From Nannocystis bainbridge (GTDB lineage Bacteria > Myxococcota_A > Polyangia > Nannocystales > Nannocystaceae): a stretch of 64,000 bases of DNA. Each line of letters opens with the position of its first letter. The first letter of the stretch is position 1. Positions 16,412 through 24,762 of this stretch are shown here, one piece after another. The translations under genes were made by a program, and so were the position numbers. The stretch spans positions 2,914,001-2,978,000 of the forward strand of contig NZ_JAQNDL010000003.1 of NCBI RefSeq assembly GCF_028368995.1, written 5' to 3'. The notes under the pieces were generated by a model that saw only the letters and a program-made list of their open reading frames with translations, did not search any database and had not been told where the DNA came from.

Positions 16412-17284
16412 ATGCCCGCGCCCCGCCTGATCGTCGATCACGTGGTCGCCACCGACGCCGCGCTCGTCGACCTCCGGATCGAGATGCTCGAGCACGGCGC
16501 CTTCTCGGTCCGCGGCGTCACGGCCGTCGAGCTGGTGCAGGAGACCTTCCAGTGCTTCATGCGCTGCCTGGAAGGCGCTGTCCCACCGGACATGTCCGAT
16601 CGGGCATGCGCCGAGCTGAACGGCGACGGGCCGTTCGACCTGGCCCCCGACCTCCTGGCGGCGACCGGCGCTCCGCTGCCCGCTGGCGTCTACGACCTCG
16701 TGCACGCCATCGTCCCCCTTACCGCGATTCATCACACCGGCCTGTGCGTCAACTTCCCGGGTGATTACGGGGTCAGCTACCGCGAGCCGGACGCCTGGGG
16801 CGTCGAAGTCCGCGAGGCAGGCTCGGATCGCCGCCTCGGCTACGGCCGCGACAATCCCCAACCCACGCCCACGGTGATGTACCGCGGCACGATCGGCGAC
16901 CTGGCGATCTTGCTGCTACCGCTCACCACCGCCGCCGACGCCGCGCGCATCGACCACTACGCTCAGCGCCTCACTGCCGGCGCCCGCCCAACCGCGCTCG
17001 CCTTCGGCTGCTACGCCAACGAGCGCTGCGCCGTCGCCGTCGTGCTCGACGGCCACCACAAGCTCGCCGCCGCCGCCGCCACCAGCGCGCCCGTCGGCGT
17101 GCTGATGTTCCTCTCGCCGCGTCTGTTCCGCAGCTACGCCGACTGCCCGCGGTACCATCCCCGCCCCGAGATCAGCCTCGAGGCCGCCCGCCGCAACATC
17201 GTCGGGCCCACGCACGCTCGGCTCGCCTGGGCCGACGAGCTCGAGCTCCAGCGCTCGTTTCGCCCGCCGTGGTCGCGCGAGTAG
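16412..17284 (+). CDS. hypothetical protein
   Basis: A 290-residue soluble protein without signal peptide. The start at 16412 is chosen over an in-frame ATG at 16331 because the -10-like box lies between the two. Segments such as IVDHVVATDAALVDLRIEML, TGLCVNFPGDYGVSY and PVGVLMFLSPRLFRSYADCP show mixed alpha/beta content. Not recognised. Residues about 57-67 (VPPDMSDRACA) are encoded by an in-frame TGTCC/GGACA palindrome at 16581-16611. The gene ends 43 bases from a convergent gene. Confidence 0.55.
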   Translation: MPAPRLIVDHVVATDAALVDLRIEMLEHGAFSVRGVTAVELVQETFQCFMRCLEGAVPPDMSDRACAELNGDGPFDLAPDLLAATGAPLPAGVYDLVHAIVPLTAIHHTGLCVNFPGDYGVSYREPDAWGVEVREAGSDRRLGYGRDNPQPTPTVMYRGTIGDLAILLLPLTTAADAARIDHYAQRLTAGARPTALAFGCYANERCAVAVVLDGHHKLAAAAATSAPVGVLMFLSPRLFRSYADCPRYHPRPEISLEAARRNIVGPTHARLAWADELELQRSFRPPWSRE

Positions 17285-17299
17285 TCCAGCGTCTTCGCA

Positions 17300-17317
17300 C
17301 ATGTCCTACCGGACATG
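17300..17317. terminator. palindrome between convergent genes
   Basis: CATGTCC, TACC, GGACATG is a perfect 7-bp stem with a 4-base loop, placed in the 42-base gap between genes ending at 17284 (+) and 17327 (-). It is a likely bidirectional terminator and a member of the dispersed palindrome family. Confidence 0.6.
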
Positions 17318-17326
17318 TCCCTACAT

Positions 17327-18015
17327 TCACCCCGCCCGCGCCGCCAGCTCGCGCTGACCGATCGCGTTGAGGTCGCGCGTCTCGAGCACGTATTTCGCCG
17401 TCCCGTCGCGGGCCACCGCGATCATCGCTCGCCCCATCTGCTCCGTGCTCGTCACCAGCCCCGGCAGCAGTAACTTCCACAGCGGATACAGGGGCGCCAG
17501 CACCGCGTAGAACAGGTTGTACATCCGAGTGCGCGAGCGGATCCCGTGCAGCGGCTGGACGAACGCCGGGCGGACCACATAGCTCGCGTGCAGCGGCAGC
17601 TCGCGCAACGCGTTCTCCGTCTTCCCTTCACCCGCGCCCACATCACCCGCCCGCGTTCGCTGCTGTCGGCGCCCATGCCCGACACGAACACGAACGTCAG
17701 CTGCGGGCTCGACGCTGCCAGCGAGCGCGCCGCGGACAGCGTCAGGTCGTACGTCACCCGCGTGTACTCGGCCTCGGACATCCCCGCCGACGACACCCCG
17801 ACGCACCAGAAGCACGCGTCGTGCCCCGCCAGCCCCTCCGCGATCGGCGAAAGATCGCCCAGGTCCGCGTGGATCAGCTCGCGCAGCTTCGGGTGGTGCT
17901 GACCCGTCGGATTGCGGCCGACCACCGTCACGCGATCGATCTGCGGGTCCAGCAGCGACTCGCGCAGCACCGCCTGACCGATCATCCCTGTCGCCCCGAA
18001 GATCAGCACCTTCAT
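17327..18015 (-). pseudogene. NAD(P)-binding Rossmann-fold protein (atypical SDR), frameshifted
   Basis: The first part (from ATG 18015) reads MKVLIFGATGMIGQAVLRES with the GxxGxxG nucleotide-binding motif, then FVFVSGMGADSSERGRVMWARVKG. From there the frame becomes nonsense, while a second frame continues the protein as TENALRELPLHASYVVRPAF, through to QRELAARAG at 17327. One base is missing around 17622-17627 (minus strand GTGAAGGGAAGACG). Rejoined, the protein would be about 229 residues and complete. It may be a recent loss of function or a sequencing error. Its 5' end is tandemly repeated upstream (17983-18247). Confidence 0.75.
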
Positions 18016-18247
18016 CGCGTCACCCCTTCGGACCTGTCCCCGGGGGCAGGTTCATCCCTGTCGCCCCGAAGATCCTTCATCGCGTCAGCCCCTCGGACCT
18101 GTCCCCGGGGCCAGGTTCATCCCTGTCGCCCCGAAGATCCTTCATCGCGTCAGCCCCTCGGACCTGTCCCCGGGGGCAGGTTCATCCCTGTCGCCCCGAA
18201 GATCCTTCATCGCGTCAGCCCCTCGGACCTGTCCCTGGGGGCAGGTC
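17983..18247. repeat. 65-bp tandem repeat made from a gene start plus palindrome
   Basis: Four copies begin with CATCCCTGTCGCCCCGAAGA at 17983, 18053, 18118 and 18183. The first is 70 bases long and is the real start of the NAD(P)-binding gene; the others are 65 bases and lack a 5-base AGCAC segment just after the start codon. Each unit contains CGGACCTGTCCCCGGGGGCAGG, a TGTCC-type palindrome. The last copy runs into the 3' end of the SDR gene, whose final residues (GTGPRG) are encoded by the repeat. Confidence 0.85.
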
Positions 18248-19120
18248 GAAGCGCACCCCCGTCAGCTCCTCGGAGCGCTGCCACAGCCGCGCCGCGAGCT
18301 GCTCGTTGCGGGCTTGCGGCGGCACCCAGGCCCGGATCGGCGCCCCGCGCATCAGCAAGATCCGCGGCCCGTAGTACTCGCCGCCGCGCACGTCCGCGGC
18401 CGTCGCCGCGCGCAGCGACGGCAGCGCCCCGTCTTGCGCCGACTGCCCGAGCAGCTTGATGCTGCGCGTGAACGCGTGCTTCTGCAGCCCCGTCGAAGCC
18501 CCGCCCGGGTGGGCCGCCATGCTGCGCAGCCCGGTGTCGCCGGCGCGCCGCTGCAGCTCGAGCATGAACATCAGGTTGGCCAGCTTCGACCGCCCGTAGG
18601 TGCCCATCGGCGTGTAGCGCCGCTCGCTCTGCAGGTCGTCGATGTCGAGCCGCGCGCCCCAGGCCACGCCGCTGCTGACCGTCACCACTCGCGGTGCCGC
18701 GCTGGCCCGCAGCGCCGGCAGCAGCAGCCCCGTCAGCGCGAAGTGCCCGAGGTGATTGGTGCCGAACTGCTTCTCGAACCCGTCGACCGTGGTCTCGCGC
18801 CGCGGCAGCGCCATGATGCCGGCGTTGTTGACCAGCAGGTCGAGCCGCGGGTGGGCCCGCCGCACCTGCTCGGCGAACGACCGCACCGACGCCAGCGACG
18901 ACAGGTCGAGCGGGACGAGCTCGACCTTGCCCCCCGACTGCTGCCGCAGGCCGCTCAGCGCCTCCTCGCCGCGGGCGGCGTCGCGGCAGCCGATGACCAC
19001 CTCCGCCCCCGCGCGCGCCAGCTCCAGCGCCGTGTAATAGCCGATACCGCTGTTCGCGCCCGTGACCACGGCGGTCGTGCCGTCCAGTCGTGGGATGTCC
19101 TTCGTGCCCCAGCCGCTCAT
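18215..19120 (-). CDS. short-chain dehydrogenase (retinol-dehydrogenase-like)
   Basis: A 301-residue classical SDR: TGANSGIGYYTA (cofactor-binding TGxxxGIG), NNAG, catalytic Ser in VTVSSG and YGRSK (YxxxK). The charged segment GCRDAARGEEAL after beta-2 suggests NADP(H) preference, as in retinol dehydrogenase/WW-oxidoreductase-like SDRs. Start at 19120 has GGAG eight bases upstream. It is divergent from a TetR regulator with an operator palindrome between them, so the pair is probably a repressor-controlled detoxification or lipid-modification unit. The C-terminus runs into the tandem repeat. Confidence 0.88.
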   Translation of the reverse strand: MSGWGTKDIPRLDGTTAVVTGANSGIGYYTALELARAGAEVVIGCRDAARGEEALSGLRQQSGGKVELVPLDLSSLASVRSFAEQVRRAHPRLDLLVNNAGIMALPRRETTVDGFEKQFGTNHLGHFALTGLLLPALRASAAPRVVTVSSGVAWGARLDIDDLQSERRYTPMGTYGRSKLANLMFMLELQRRAGDTGLRSMAAHPGGASTGLQKHAFTRSIKLLGQSAQDGALPSLRAATAADVRGGEYYGPRILLMRGAPIRAWVPPQARNEQLAARLWQRSEELTGVRFDLPPGTGPRG

Positions 19121-19143
19121 CGCGTGTCTCTCCTGTGTGTTCG

Positions 19144-19159
19144 GTAAACGAACGTTTAC
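19144..19159. promoter_or_regulatory. probable TetR operator palindrome
   Basis: GTAAACG, AA, CGTTTAC is a perfect 7-bp inverted repeat in the 97-base gap between the divergent SDR and TetR genes. A further half-site CCGTTTAC lies at about 19199. Its position and symmetry fit autoregulation by the adjacent TetR protein and control of the SDR gene. Confidence 0.7.
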
Positions 19160-19217
19160 TTGGCGACATCTTGGACCGCCCGTGCTAGAAGTCAACAGCC
19201 GTTTACAAAAAACACCG

Positions 19218-19820
19218 ATGGCCCAGCGCAAGAGCCCCTCCCGCCCCCGTTCCGCCGCCGCGCCGCGCCCCCGCGACGCCGAGCAGACCCGGGCCGAGAT
19301 CCTCCACGCCGCCCGCGTGCTGTTCGCCACCCGCGGCTACGCCAACGCGGGCATGCGAGAGATCGCCGCCGCCGCCGGCATCACCCCCGCGCTGGTCGTC
19401 CGCTACTTCGGCTCGAAGCGCGACCTGTTCGTCGCCGCCATCGAGTCCGACATCGCCCTCGGCCCGTTCCTCGGCCCCGACCGCGCCACCGTCGGCCGCC
19501 ACATCGCCCGCCATTTCTTCAGCAAGCCGGTGCGCGAGGTCGACACCCTGTCGATCCTGCTGCACGCCGCCGGCCAGCCGGAGGTCTGCGACCTCGCCAC
19601 CGAGCTGCTGGCCACGCGGGTGATCCAGCCGCTCGCCCGCTGGCTCGGCCCCCCGCGCGCCGAGGCCCGCGCCTCCCTGGTGCTGGCCATCATCTCGGGC
19701 ACCTGGCTGTTCCGCCAGGCGCTGCCGATGCGCGCCTTCGCGGGCGGCCCGGACACGTCGCTGGCGTCGTGCCTGGCCGCGCAGATCCAGCACGTGGTCG
19801 ACGGCCTGCCAGAGCCCTGA
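19218..19820 (+). CDS. TetR-family transcriptional regulator
   Basis: A 200-residue protein. Residues about 20-70 form the TetR DNA-binding helix-turn-helix: AEILHAARVLFATRGYANAG, REIAAAAGITPALVVRYFGSK. The rest is the variable ligand-binding domain. The first 20 residues are a basic Pro/Arg tail. It is divergent from the SDR gene, with a GTAAACG-AA-CGTTTAC palindrome between them. It likely represses the SDR and itself; the ligand is unknown. Confidence 0.9.
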   Translation: MAQRKSPSRPRSAAAPRPRDAEQTRAEILHAARVLFATRGYANAGMREIAAAAGITPALVVRYFGSKRDLFVAAIESDIALGPFLGPDRATVGRHIARHFFSKPVREVDTLSILLHAAGQPEVCDLATELLATRVIQPLARWLGPPRAEARASLVLAIISGTWLFRQALPMRAFAGGPDTSLASCLAAQIQHVVDGLPEP

Positions 19821-19983
19821 TCGCGCCTATCGAGGGCGGCGGGGAGCGCGAGCGTCGAGCCGCGCGCGCGAGCAAGAAGCATCGGTCTGCGGTCACTCGT
19901 CGGTGCTTCGATGATGGCGATGGATCGTCATGCGAGATTGACGACACCTGCGCATGCGCTCGGACATGATGCTCGCAAAGCCT

Positions 19984-20505
19984 TCACGACCGCGGGGTCG
20001 CGCAGGCGATCGCCACCGTCGCCGATGGATCTCCGACCATGCTGTGCGAGCAGCGCGTCACCCGACCTTCGCCGTCGAACGCGACCTCGAGCCCGTCGAC
20101 GTCGTGATACGGGAACCGCATCACTCCCGCCTCCCCTGCCGCCAACCACGCCGGCGCCTCGCCGCCGCTCCGCGTCAGCCTCGCCTGCCACGCCGCGCGA
20201 TCGATGCGGCGCTCGCATTGCCGCTGACACATGCACAGCGCGCGCGCGTGCGCTGAATCGCCATCGCACGGCGGCGTGACGCTCTCCGACTCCGGCATCG
20301 CCTCGATCGCGGCGCTCTGGGCCTCGATCACCCCGGATCGCGGCAGCACGATCGCCGCGCTCGCCGGCTCGCTCGCGGCGATCGGCGCCTTCGCGGCACA
20401 CCCACCCACCAGCAGCATCGCCGCCGACGAAAACCCGCGCAAACAGCCCTGCAGACGCTTGACCGCCGCGATTCGGGCCCCACGCTGATCGCATATGAAG
20501 CACAT
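19984..20505 (-). CDS. putative lipoprotein
   Basis: About 173 residues from ATG 20505 (another ATG lies at 20520). A hydrophobic segment SSAAMLLVGGC gives a lipobox Cys near residue 36, which makes the n-region unusually long; the true start may be a TTG further in (LRGFSSAAM). The mature part has six cysteines and a Cys-rich centre (CMCQRQCERR). Not recognised. Either annotated start overlaps the start of the divergent small membrane protein at 20495, so one of the two starts is probably wrong. Confidence 0.55.
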   Translation of the reverse strand: MCFICDQRGARIAAVKRLQGCLRGFSSAAMLLVGGCAAKAPIAASEPASAAIVLPRSGVIEAQSAAIEAMPESESVTPPCDGDSAHARALCMCQRQCERRIDRAAWQARLTRSGGEAPAWLAAGEAGVMRFPYHDVDGLEVAFDGEGRVTRCSHSMVGDPSATVAIACATPRS

Positions 20506-20728
20506 GTCCGGCGCGATCATGACACTGATCTTCCTCGGCGTGCCCTTCTTGATGGTATTTGCGTTGTTGGTCCGCGGCGCCCTGCGTACCGTTCAGGAAT
20601 GGCGTTTCGCTCGCATGGCCCGGCTCGACGGGCCGGGCTCGTCCCCCAGCCTCGGCGAACCGCAGCCCCCCGAAGTCCGCGTCGACCTGCCCCCCGTGCG
20701 TCGCCCCGGCCCCCCGCGCCTCGGCTGA
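20495..20728 (+). CDS. small membrane protein, hypothetical
   Basis: A 77-residue protein with one strong N-terminal hydrophobic helix (MTLIFLGVPFLMVFALLVRG) and a Pro-rich cytoplasmic tail (SPSLGEPQPPEVRVDLPPVR). It has no lipobox or cleavable signal. It sits 177 bases before the HlyD gene. I considered it as an export precursor, but it has no double-Gly leader. An in-frame ATG at 20504 is an alternative start. Confidence 0.45.
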   Translation: MKHMSGAIMTLIFLGVPFLMVFALLVRGALRTVQEWRFARMARLDGPGSSPSLGEPQPPEVRVDLPPVRRPGPPRLG

Positions 20729-20905
20729 AGCTCTCGCTCCTTCGCGCGGAGCGGATGCGCTACCTCCATGCACACGTGCGGCCATGCGAGCCTCGATCGC
20801 AGCCGCACATGAGTGAGCACGCGGAAGCGCCACCATGATCGCGCGGCCGCGCGCGCGTCTGCGGCCAGCTTTACCCCTCGCGACGATTGCGGTACCCACA
20901 CGAGA

Positions 20906-22075
20906 GTGCCGATCGCCTTCTCGCGCTCATTGCGGGCTCTGGGGGCCGAGAGCGCGCGCGGCACGGTCGTCGGCGTCGCCCTCGCCGTCGGCTTCCTCGC
21001 CGCCTGGGCCGCCTGGTCGATGCTCGCGCGGGTCAGCCTGATCGCCACCAGCGAGCAGGCTCGCCTCGAGGTCGCGCGGGCCGCCGTCCCGCTCGCCCCG
21101 GTCCTCGAGGGACGTGTCCTTTCGGCCAGCCTCGCGCTCGGCCGCCGCGTCGCCGCCGGTGAACCATTGCTCGAGCTCGACAGCCGCGGCCTCCAGCTCG
21201 CGCGAGCCGAGGTCGACGCCGAACGCCAGGGCCTGCTCACCGAGCTCGGCGCCCTCGCCGGTGAGCACGCCGCCCTCGCCGCCGCGATCGAGGCCTTCGA
21301 GGCCGGAGGTCGCACGCGCCAGAGCGAGGCCTCTGCCAGCGCCCAGGAGGCCCAGATCGCCGCCGCCTTCGCCCGCACCATGGCCGAGCGCAGCGAGAGC
21401 CTGCGCGGCCTCGGCGTCGAGTCGAGCGAGGCCGCCGAATTGCTGCAAGCGCGCGAGCGAGGCAGCGCCGCGGTGGCGACGATCCGCCGCCTGCAGATCG
21501 CGCGCACCCGGGCCGAGCTCGGCGAGCGGCTGGCGACGATGCGCATCGACCTCGCCCGCACCCTGCGCGAGGAGGCCGAGCTGCAGCGAGCGCTGGCCAC
21601 GAAGATCGCCGCGCTCGCGCGCCTCGACCACCAGATCGACCAACACTCGCTGCGCGCCCCGATCGCCGGCCGGCTCGGCGGCGTGGTCCCGCTGCAACCC
21701 GGCGCCGTGCTCGCGCGTGGGGCCGTGGTCGCGCTCGTGATCCCCGACGACCCGCTGCGCATCGTCGGCCGCTTCACCCCCGCCAGCGTCGGCCGGATCC
21801 GCCCCGGCCAGCCCGCCCGCATGCGCCTCGACGGCTTCCCCTGGACCGAGTTCGGCAGCCTCCGCGGCCGCGTCGCCGCCGTCGCCAGCGAGGCCGAGGA
21901 CGGCCTCGTCCGCGTTGAGTGCGACATGTCCACAGGGACAGATAATATGTCCGAAGGGACAGCTAGCAAGATCCCTGCCGAGCACGGCCTCACCGGCGTG
22001 CTCGAGATCGAGGTCGAGTCCGTCGCGCCCGCCGCCCTGCTGCTGCGCACCATCGGTCAGGCCCTCGCCCCATGA
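20906..22075 (+). CDS. HlyD-family periplasmic adaptor (membrane fusion protein)
   Basis: A 389-residue protein from GTG 20906. An N-terminal membrane anchor (VVGVALAVGFLAAWAAW) is followed by a lipoyl half-motif (VLEGRVLSASLALGRRVAAG), a long alpha-helical hairpin (about residues 100-230), then SLRAPIAGRLGGVVPLQPGA and a beta-barrel region. It links an inner-membrane ABC exporter to the outer membrane. It overlaps the next gene by four bases (ATGA). A double TGTCC-type element encodes DMSTGTDNMSEGTASK in a C-terminal loop (about residues 340-355). Confidence 0.85.
   Translation: MPIAFSRSLRALGAESARGTVVGVALAVGFLAAWAAWSMLARVSLIATSEQARLEVARAAVPLAPVLEGRVLSASLALGRRVAAGEPLLELDSRGLQLARAEVDAERQGLLTELGALAGEHAALAAAIEAFEAGGRTRQSEASASAQEAQIAAAFARTMAERSESLRGLGVESSEAAELLQARERGSAAVATIRRLQIARTRAELGERLATMRIDLARTLREEAELQRALATKIAALARLDHQIDQHSLRAPIAGRLGGVVPLQPGAVLARGAVVALVIPDDPLRIVGRFTPASVGRIRPGQPARMRLDGFPWTEFGSLRGRVAAVASEAEDGLVRVECDMSTGTDNMSEGTASKIPAEHGLTGVLEIEVESVAPAALLLRTIGQALAP
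21923..21962. repeat. double TGTCC/GGACA element within the hlyD-like gene
   Basis: GACATGTCC, ACA, GGGACAG then ATATGTCC, GAA, GGGACAG: two inverted pairs in a row, read in frame as DMSTGTD and NMSEGTA. The Ser/Thr/Asp-rich peptide looks inserted between two conserved barrel segments. Confidence 0.65.
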
Positions 22076-24762
22076 CCGCCGCCCGACCGCCGCGTCGGCG
22101 CCGGATCGTCGCCGAGGTCATCCAGAGCTCGGCCATGGACTGCGGCCCCGCCACCCTCAAGTGCCTGCTCGAGAGCCACGGCCTGCCCGTCAGCTACGGC
22201 CGCCTGCGCGAGGCCTGTCAGACCGACGTCGATGGCACCTCGATCGACACCATGGAGGAGGTCGCGGTCCAGCTCGGCCTCGACGCCGAGCAGATCATGT
22301 GCCCGCCCGACCACGTGTTCACCGCCGAGGCCGGGGCCTTGCCGGCGATCGCCGTCGTGCTCTCGCCTGGCGGTCTCACCCACTTCGTCGTCGTCTGGTC
22401 GTGCTTCGCCGGCCTGGTCCAGATCATGGATCCCGCCGTCGGCCGGCGCTTCGTCCCGCGCGAGCAGCTGCGGCGCGAGCTGTTCGTCCACCGCATGCCG
22501 GTCCCCGAAGACGATCTGCGCGAGTGGCTCGGCAGCGACGAGTTCACCGGCGCCCTGCGGGTCCGCGCCCGCGAGCTGAAGCTCGCCCGCATCCGCGTCG
22601 ACGCCTGGGTCGCCGCCGGCCTCGGCGACCCAGGCATCCTCGGCCTCGCCCGCCTCGACGCCGCTATCCGCCTCACCGAGTCGCTCGCCCGCGCCGGCGC
22701 CGTCGCTCGCGGCGGTGAGGCCGGGCGGTTCGTCGCCGGCCTGCTCGCCGCCAGCGAGGGCCTGGACGGCGACGCCCTGTATGCCGTCCTGCCCGAGCAG
22801 TGCTTCACCGCCGTGCCCGGGCCCGAGGAGGGCAGCGCCCTGCTGCGCGGCGCCGTGCTCGTGCGGGTCCGCGGCGTGCGGCCCGACGCCCCGGCGCTGC
22901 ACCCCGGCGACCTGTCCCAAAGTACACTCTCGCCCGACCTCCTCGCCGCCCTCACCGAGCCGCAGATCTCCCCGCTGCGCCAGCTGTTCGCCCTGGTCCG
23001 CGCCGACGGCCTCGCGCTCCCGGCCGTGCTCGGGCTCGGCCTCGTCACCGCCGCCGCCGTGGTCGTCGGCGAGGCGCTGGTGCTGCGCGCCCTGCTCGAC
23101 ATAGGCGATCGCATCGGCGTCGGCGAGCAGCGGCTCGGCGCCGCCGCGGCCGTGCTCGCCTTCTTCGTCGCCGTGCTCGCGCTCGAGCTGCCGCTCGCCG
23201 TCGGCGTGCGCCGGGTCGGCCGCCGCCTCGGCGCCCGCCTGCGGATCGCCTTCCTGACCCAGATCCCGCGCCTCGGCGATCGTTACCTCGCCAGCCGCCC
23301 GATCTCCGACATGGCCGAGAGATGTCACAGAGGACATGTCCTTCGGCACATGCCCGACGTCGCCGCTCGCCTGGTCCGCGGCGGCTGCGAGCTGCTGTTC
23401 ACCGCCCTCGCGCTGATCTGGCTCGACCCCGGCGGCGCCCCGTGGATCGTCCTCACCGCCGCCCTCGTGCTCGGCTTGCCGCTGGCCCTGCAGCCGCTCA
23501 TGACCGAGCGCGACCTCAAGGTCCGCAGCCACGGCGGCGCGCTCGGCCGGTTCTACCTCGACGCCCTGCTCGGCCTCACCGCGATCCGCACCCACGCCGC
23601 CGAGCGCTCGCTGCTGCGCGAGCACGAGGCCTTGCTGGTCGAGTGGGCGCGCGCCCAGCGGGGCCTGTTCCGCGTCCAGGTCATCGCGGTCGGCCTCAGC
23701 GCCGGGCTCGGCATGATCCTCGCCGCGGTCCTGTGGAGCACCTACGTCGCCCGTCACCCCGAGCCGGCCGGCGCGCTGCTGCTGCTCTACTGGGCCCTGT
23801 CGTTGCCGGCGATCGGCGATCAGATCGCGGCCGCGGCGTTCGAGATCCCCGCCCTGCGCGCCGCCGCCCTGCGCCTGCTCGAGCCGCTGCACACCGCCGC
23901 CGACGTCCCCGAGCCGGCGGCGCGCGCCGAGCCGTGGCCCGGCAGCGGCGGCGTCACCTGTTCTTTCGAGCGGGTCACCGCGGTCGCCGGCGGTCACCCG
24001 ATCTTGCACGCGCTCGACCTGCAGATCGCGGCCGGCGAGCACGTGGCGGTGGTCGGCGCCTCGGGGGCCGGCAAGTCGAGCCTGCTCGGCCTGCTGCTCG
24101 GCTGGCACAAGCCCGCGAGCGGCCGCCTCGCGATCGACGGCGTGTCCCTCGACGAGCCGGCCGTGGCCGCGCTGCGCCGCGTCACCGCGTGGGTCGACCC
24201 GGCCGTGCAGCTGTGGAACGACACCCTGCTGCACAACCTGCGCTACGGCGACGACGCCGGGCATCATCGCCTGCCGCAAGCGCTCGCGCTCGCCGACCTC
24301 GGCCCCGTGCTCGAGCGCTTGCCTGACGGCCTGCAGTCGATCCTGGGTGAGGGCGGCGGCCTCGTCTCCGGCGGCGAGGGCCAGCGCGTCCGCCTCGGCC
24401 GCGCGCTCCTGCGCGACGCGCCGCGCCTGGTCCTGCTCGACGAGCCGTTCCGCGGCCTCGACCGCCACGCCCGCGCCGCTCTGCTTACCGCCGCCCGCGC
24501 GCACTGGCGCGGCAGCACCCTGCTGTGCGTCACCCACGACATCGAAGCGGCGCTCGGCTTCGATCGGGTGCTGGTGATCGACGGCGGCCGCCTGGTCGAG
24601 GACGGCGCCCCGCGCGACCTGTCCTCCCGGACAGATTCGAAATTCGCCGCCCTGCTGCAAGCCGAGGCCGAGCTGCGCGCCGAGGGCTGGAGCGACCCCC
24701 GCTGGCGGCGGCTCCGCATGGACGCCGGCCAGCTGAACGCCGGCGCGGAGGCCCCGGTTTGA
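22072..24762 (+). CDS. C39-peptidase-containing ABC transporter (PCAT-type export ATPase/permease)
   Basis: An 896-residue protein. The N-terminal C39 domain has Gln18, catalytic Cys24 (SSAMDCGPATLK), His104 (GLTHFVVV) and Asp120 (IMDP), so the protease looks intact; such domains cut leaders after Gly-Gly. A roughly 150-residue extra domain follows, then six TM segments (about 325-590) with the loop PISDMAERCHRGHVLRHMP, then the ATPase: GASGAGKSS (about 663), SGGEGQRVRLGRALL, LVLLDEPF. With the HlyD and the second ABC gene it forms a three-gene unit like NHLM-type peptide exporters. No precursor peptide gene is seen nearby. Confidence 0.88.
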   Translation: MTAARPPRRRRIVAEVIQSSAMDCGPATLKCLLESHGLPVSYGRLREACQTDVDGTSIDTMEEVAVQLGLDAEQIMCPPDHVFTAEAGALPAIAVVLSPGGLTHFVVVWSCFAGLVQIMDPAVGRRFVPREQLRRELFVHRMPVPEDDLREWLGSDEFTGALRVRARELKLARIRVDAWVAAGLGDPGILGLARLDAAIRLTESLARAGAVARGGEAGRFVAGLLAASEGLDGDALYAVLPEQCFTAVPGPEEGSALLRGAVLVRVRGVRPDAPALHPGDLSQSTLSPDLLAALTEPQISPLRQLFALVRADGLALPAVLGLGLVTAAAVVVGEALVLRALLDIGDRIGVGEQRLGAAAAVLAFFVAVLALELPLAVGVRRVGRRLGARLRIAFLTQIPRLGDRYLASRPISDMAERCHRGHVLRHMPDVAARLVRGGCELLFTALALIWLDPGGAPWIVLTAALVLGLPLALQPLMTERDLKVRSHGGALGRFYLDALLGLTAIRTHAAERSLLREHEALLVEWARAQRGLFRVQVIAVGLSAGLGMILAAVLWSTYVARHPEPAGALLLLYWALSLPAIGDQIAAAAFEIPALRAAALRLLEPLHTAADVPEPAARAEPWPGSGGVTCSFERVTAVAGGHPILHALDLQIAAGEHVAVVGASGAGKSSLLGLLLGWHKPASGRLAIDGVSLDEPAVAALRRVTAWVDPAVQLWNDTLLHNLRYGDDAGHHRLPQALALADLGPVLERLPDGLQSILGEGGGLVSGGEGQRVRLGRALLRDAPRLVLLDEPFRGLDRHARAALLTAARAHWRGSTLLCVTHDIEAALGFDRVLVIDGGRLVEDGAPRDLSSRTDSKFAALLQAEAELRAEGWSDPRWRRLRMDAGQLNAGAEAPV
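23321..23354. repeat. TGTCC/GGACA element within the C39 ABC transporter gene
   Basis: GATGTCACAGAGGACATGTC followed by CTTCGGCACATG encodes CHRGHVLRHM directly after the conserved SDMAER of the membrane domain. As I recall homologues, the segment length is unchanged here, so this copy may have arisen by substitution rather than insertion. Confidence 0.5.

Noticed and set aside
20495..20728. The 77-residue protein as precursor peptide of the C39 exporter
   Set aside because: It has a hydrophobic N-terminal helix and no leader with a Gly-Gly cleavage site.
22057..24660. A long minus-strand frame opposite the C39 ABC transporter
   Set aside because: Same reason: a shadow of a well-supported gene with no family resemblance of its own.
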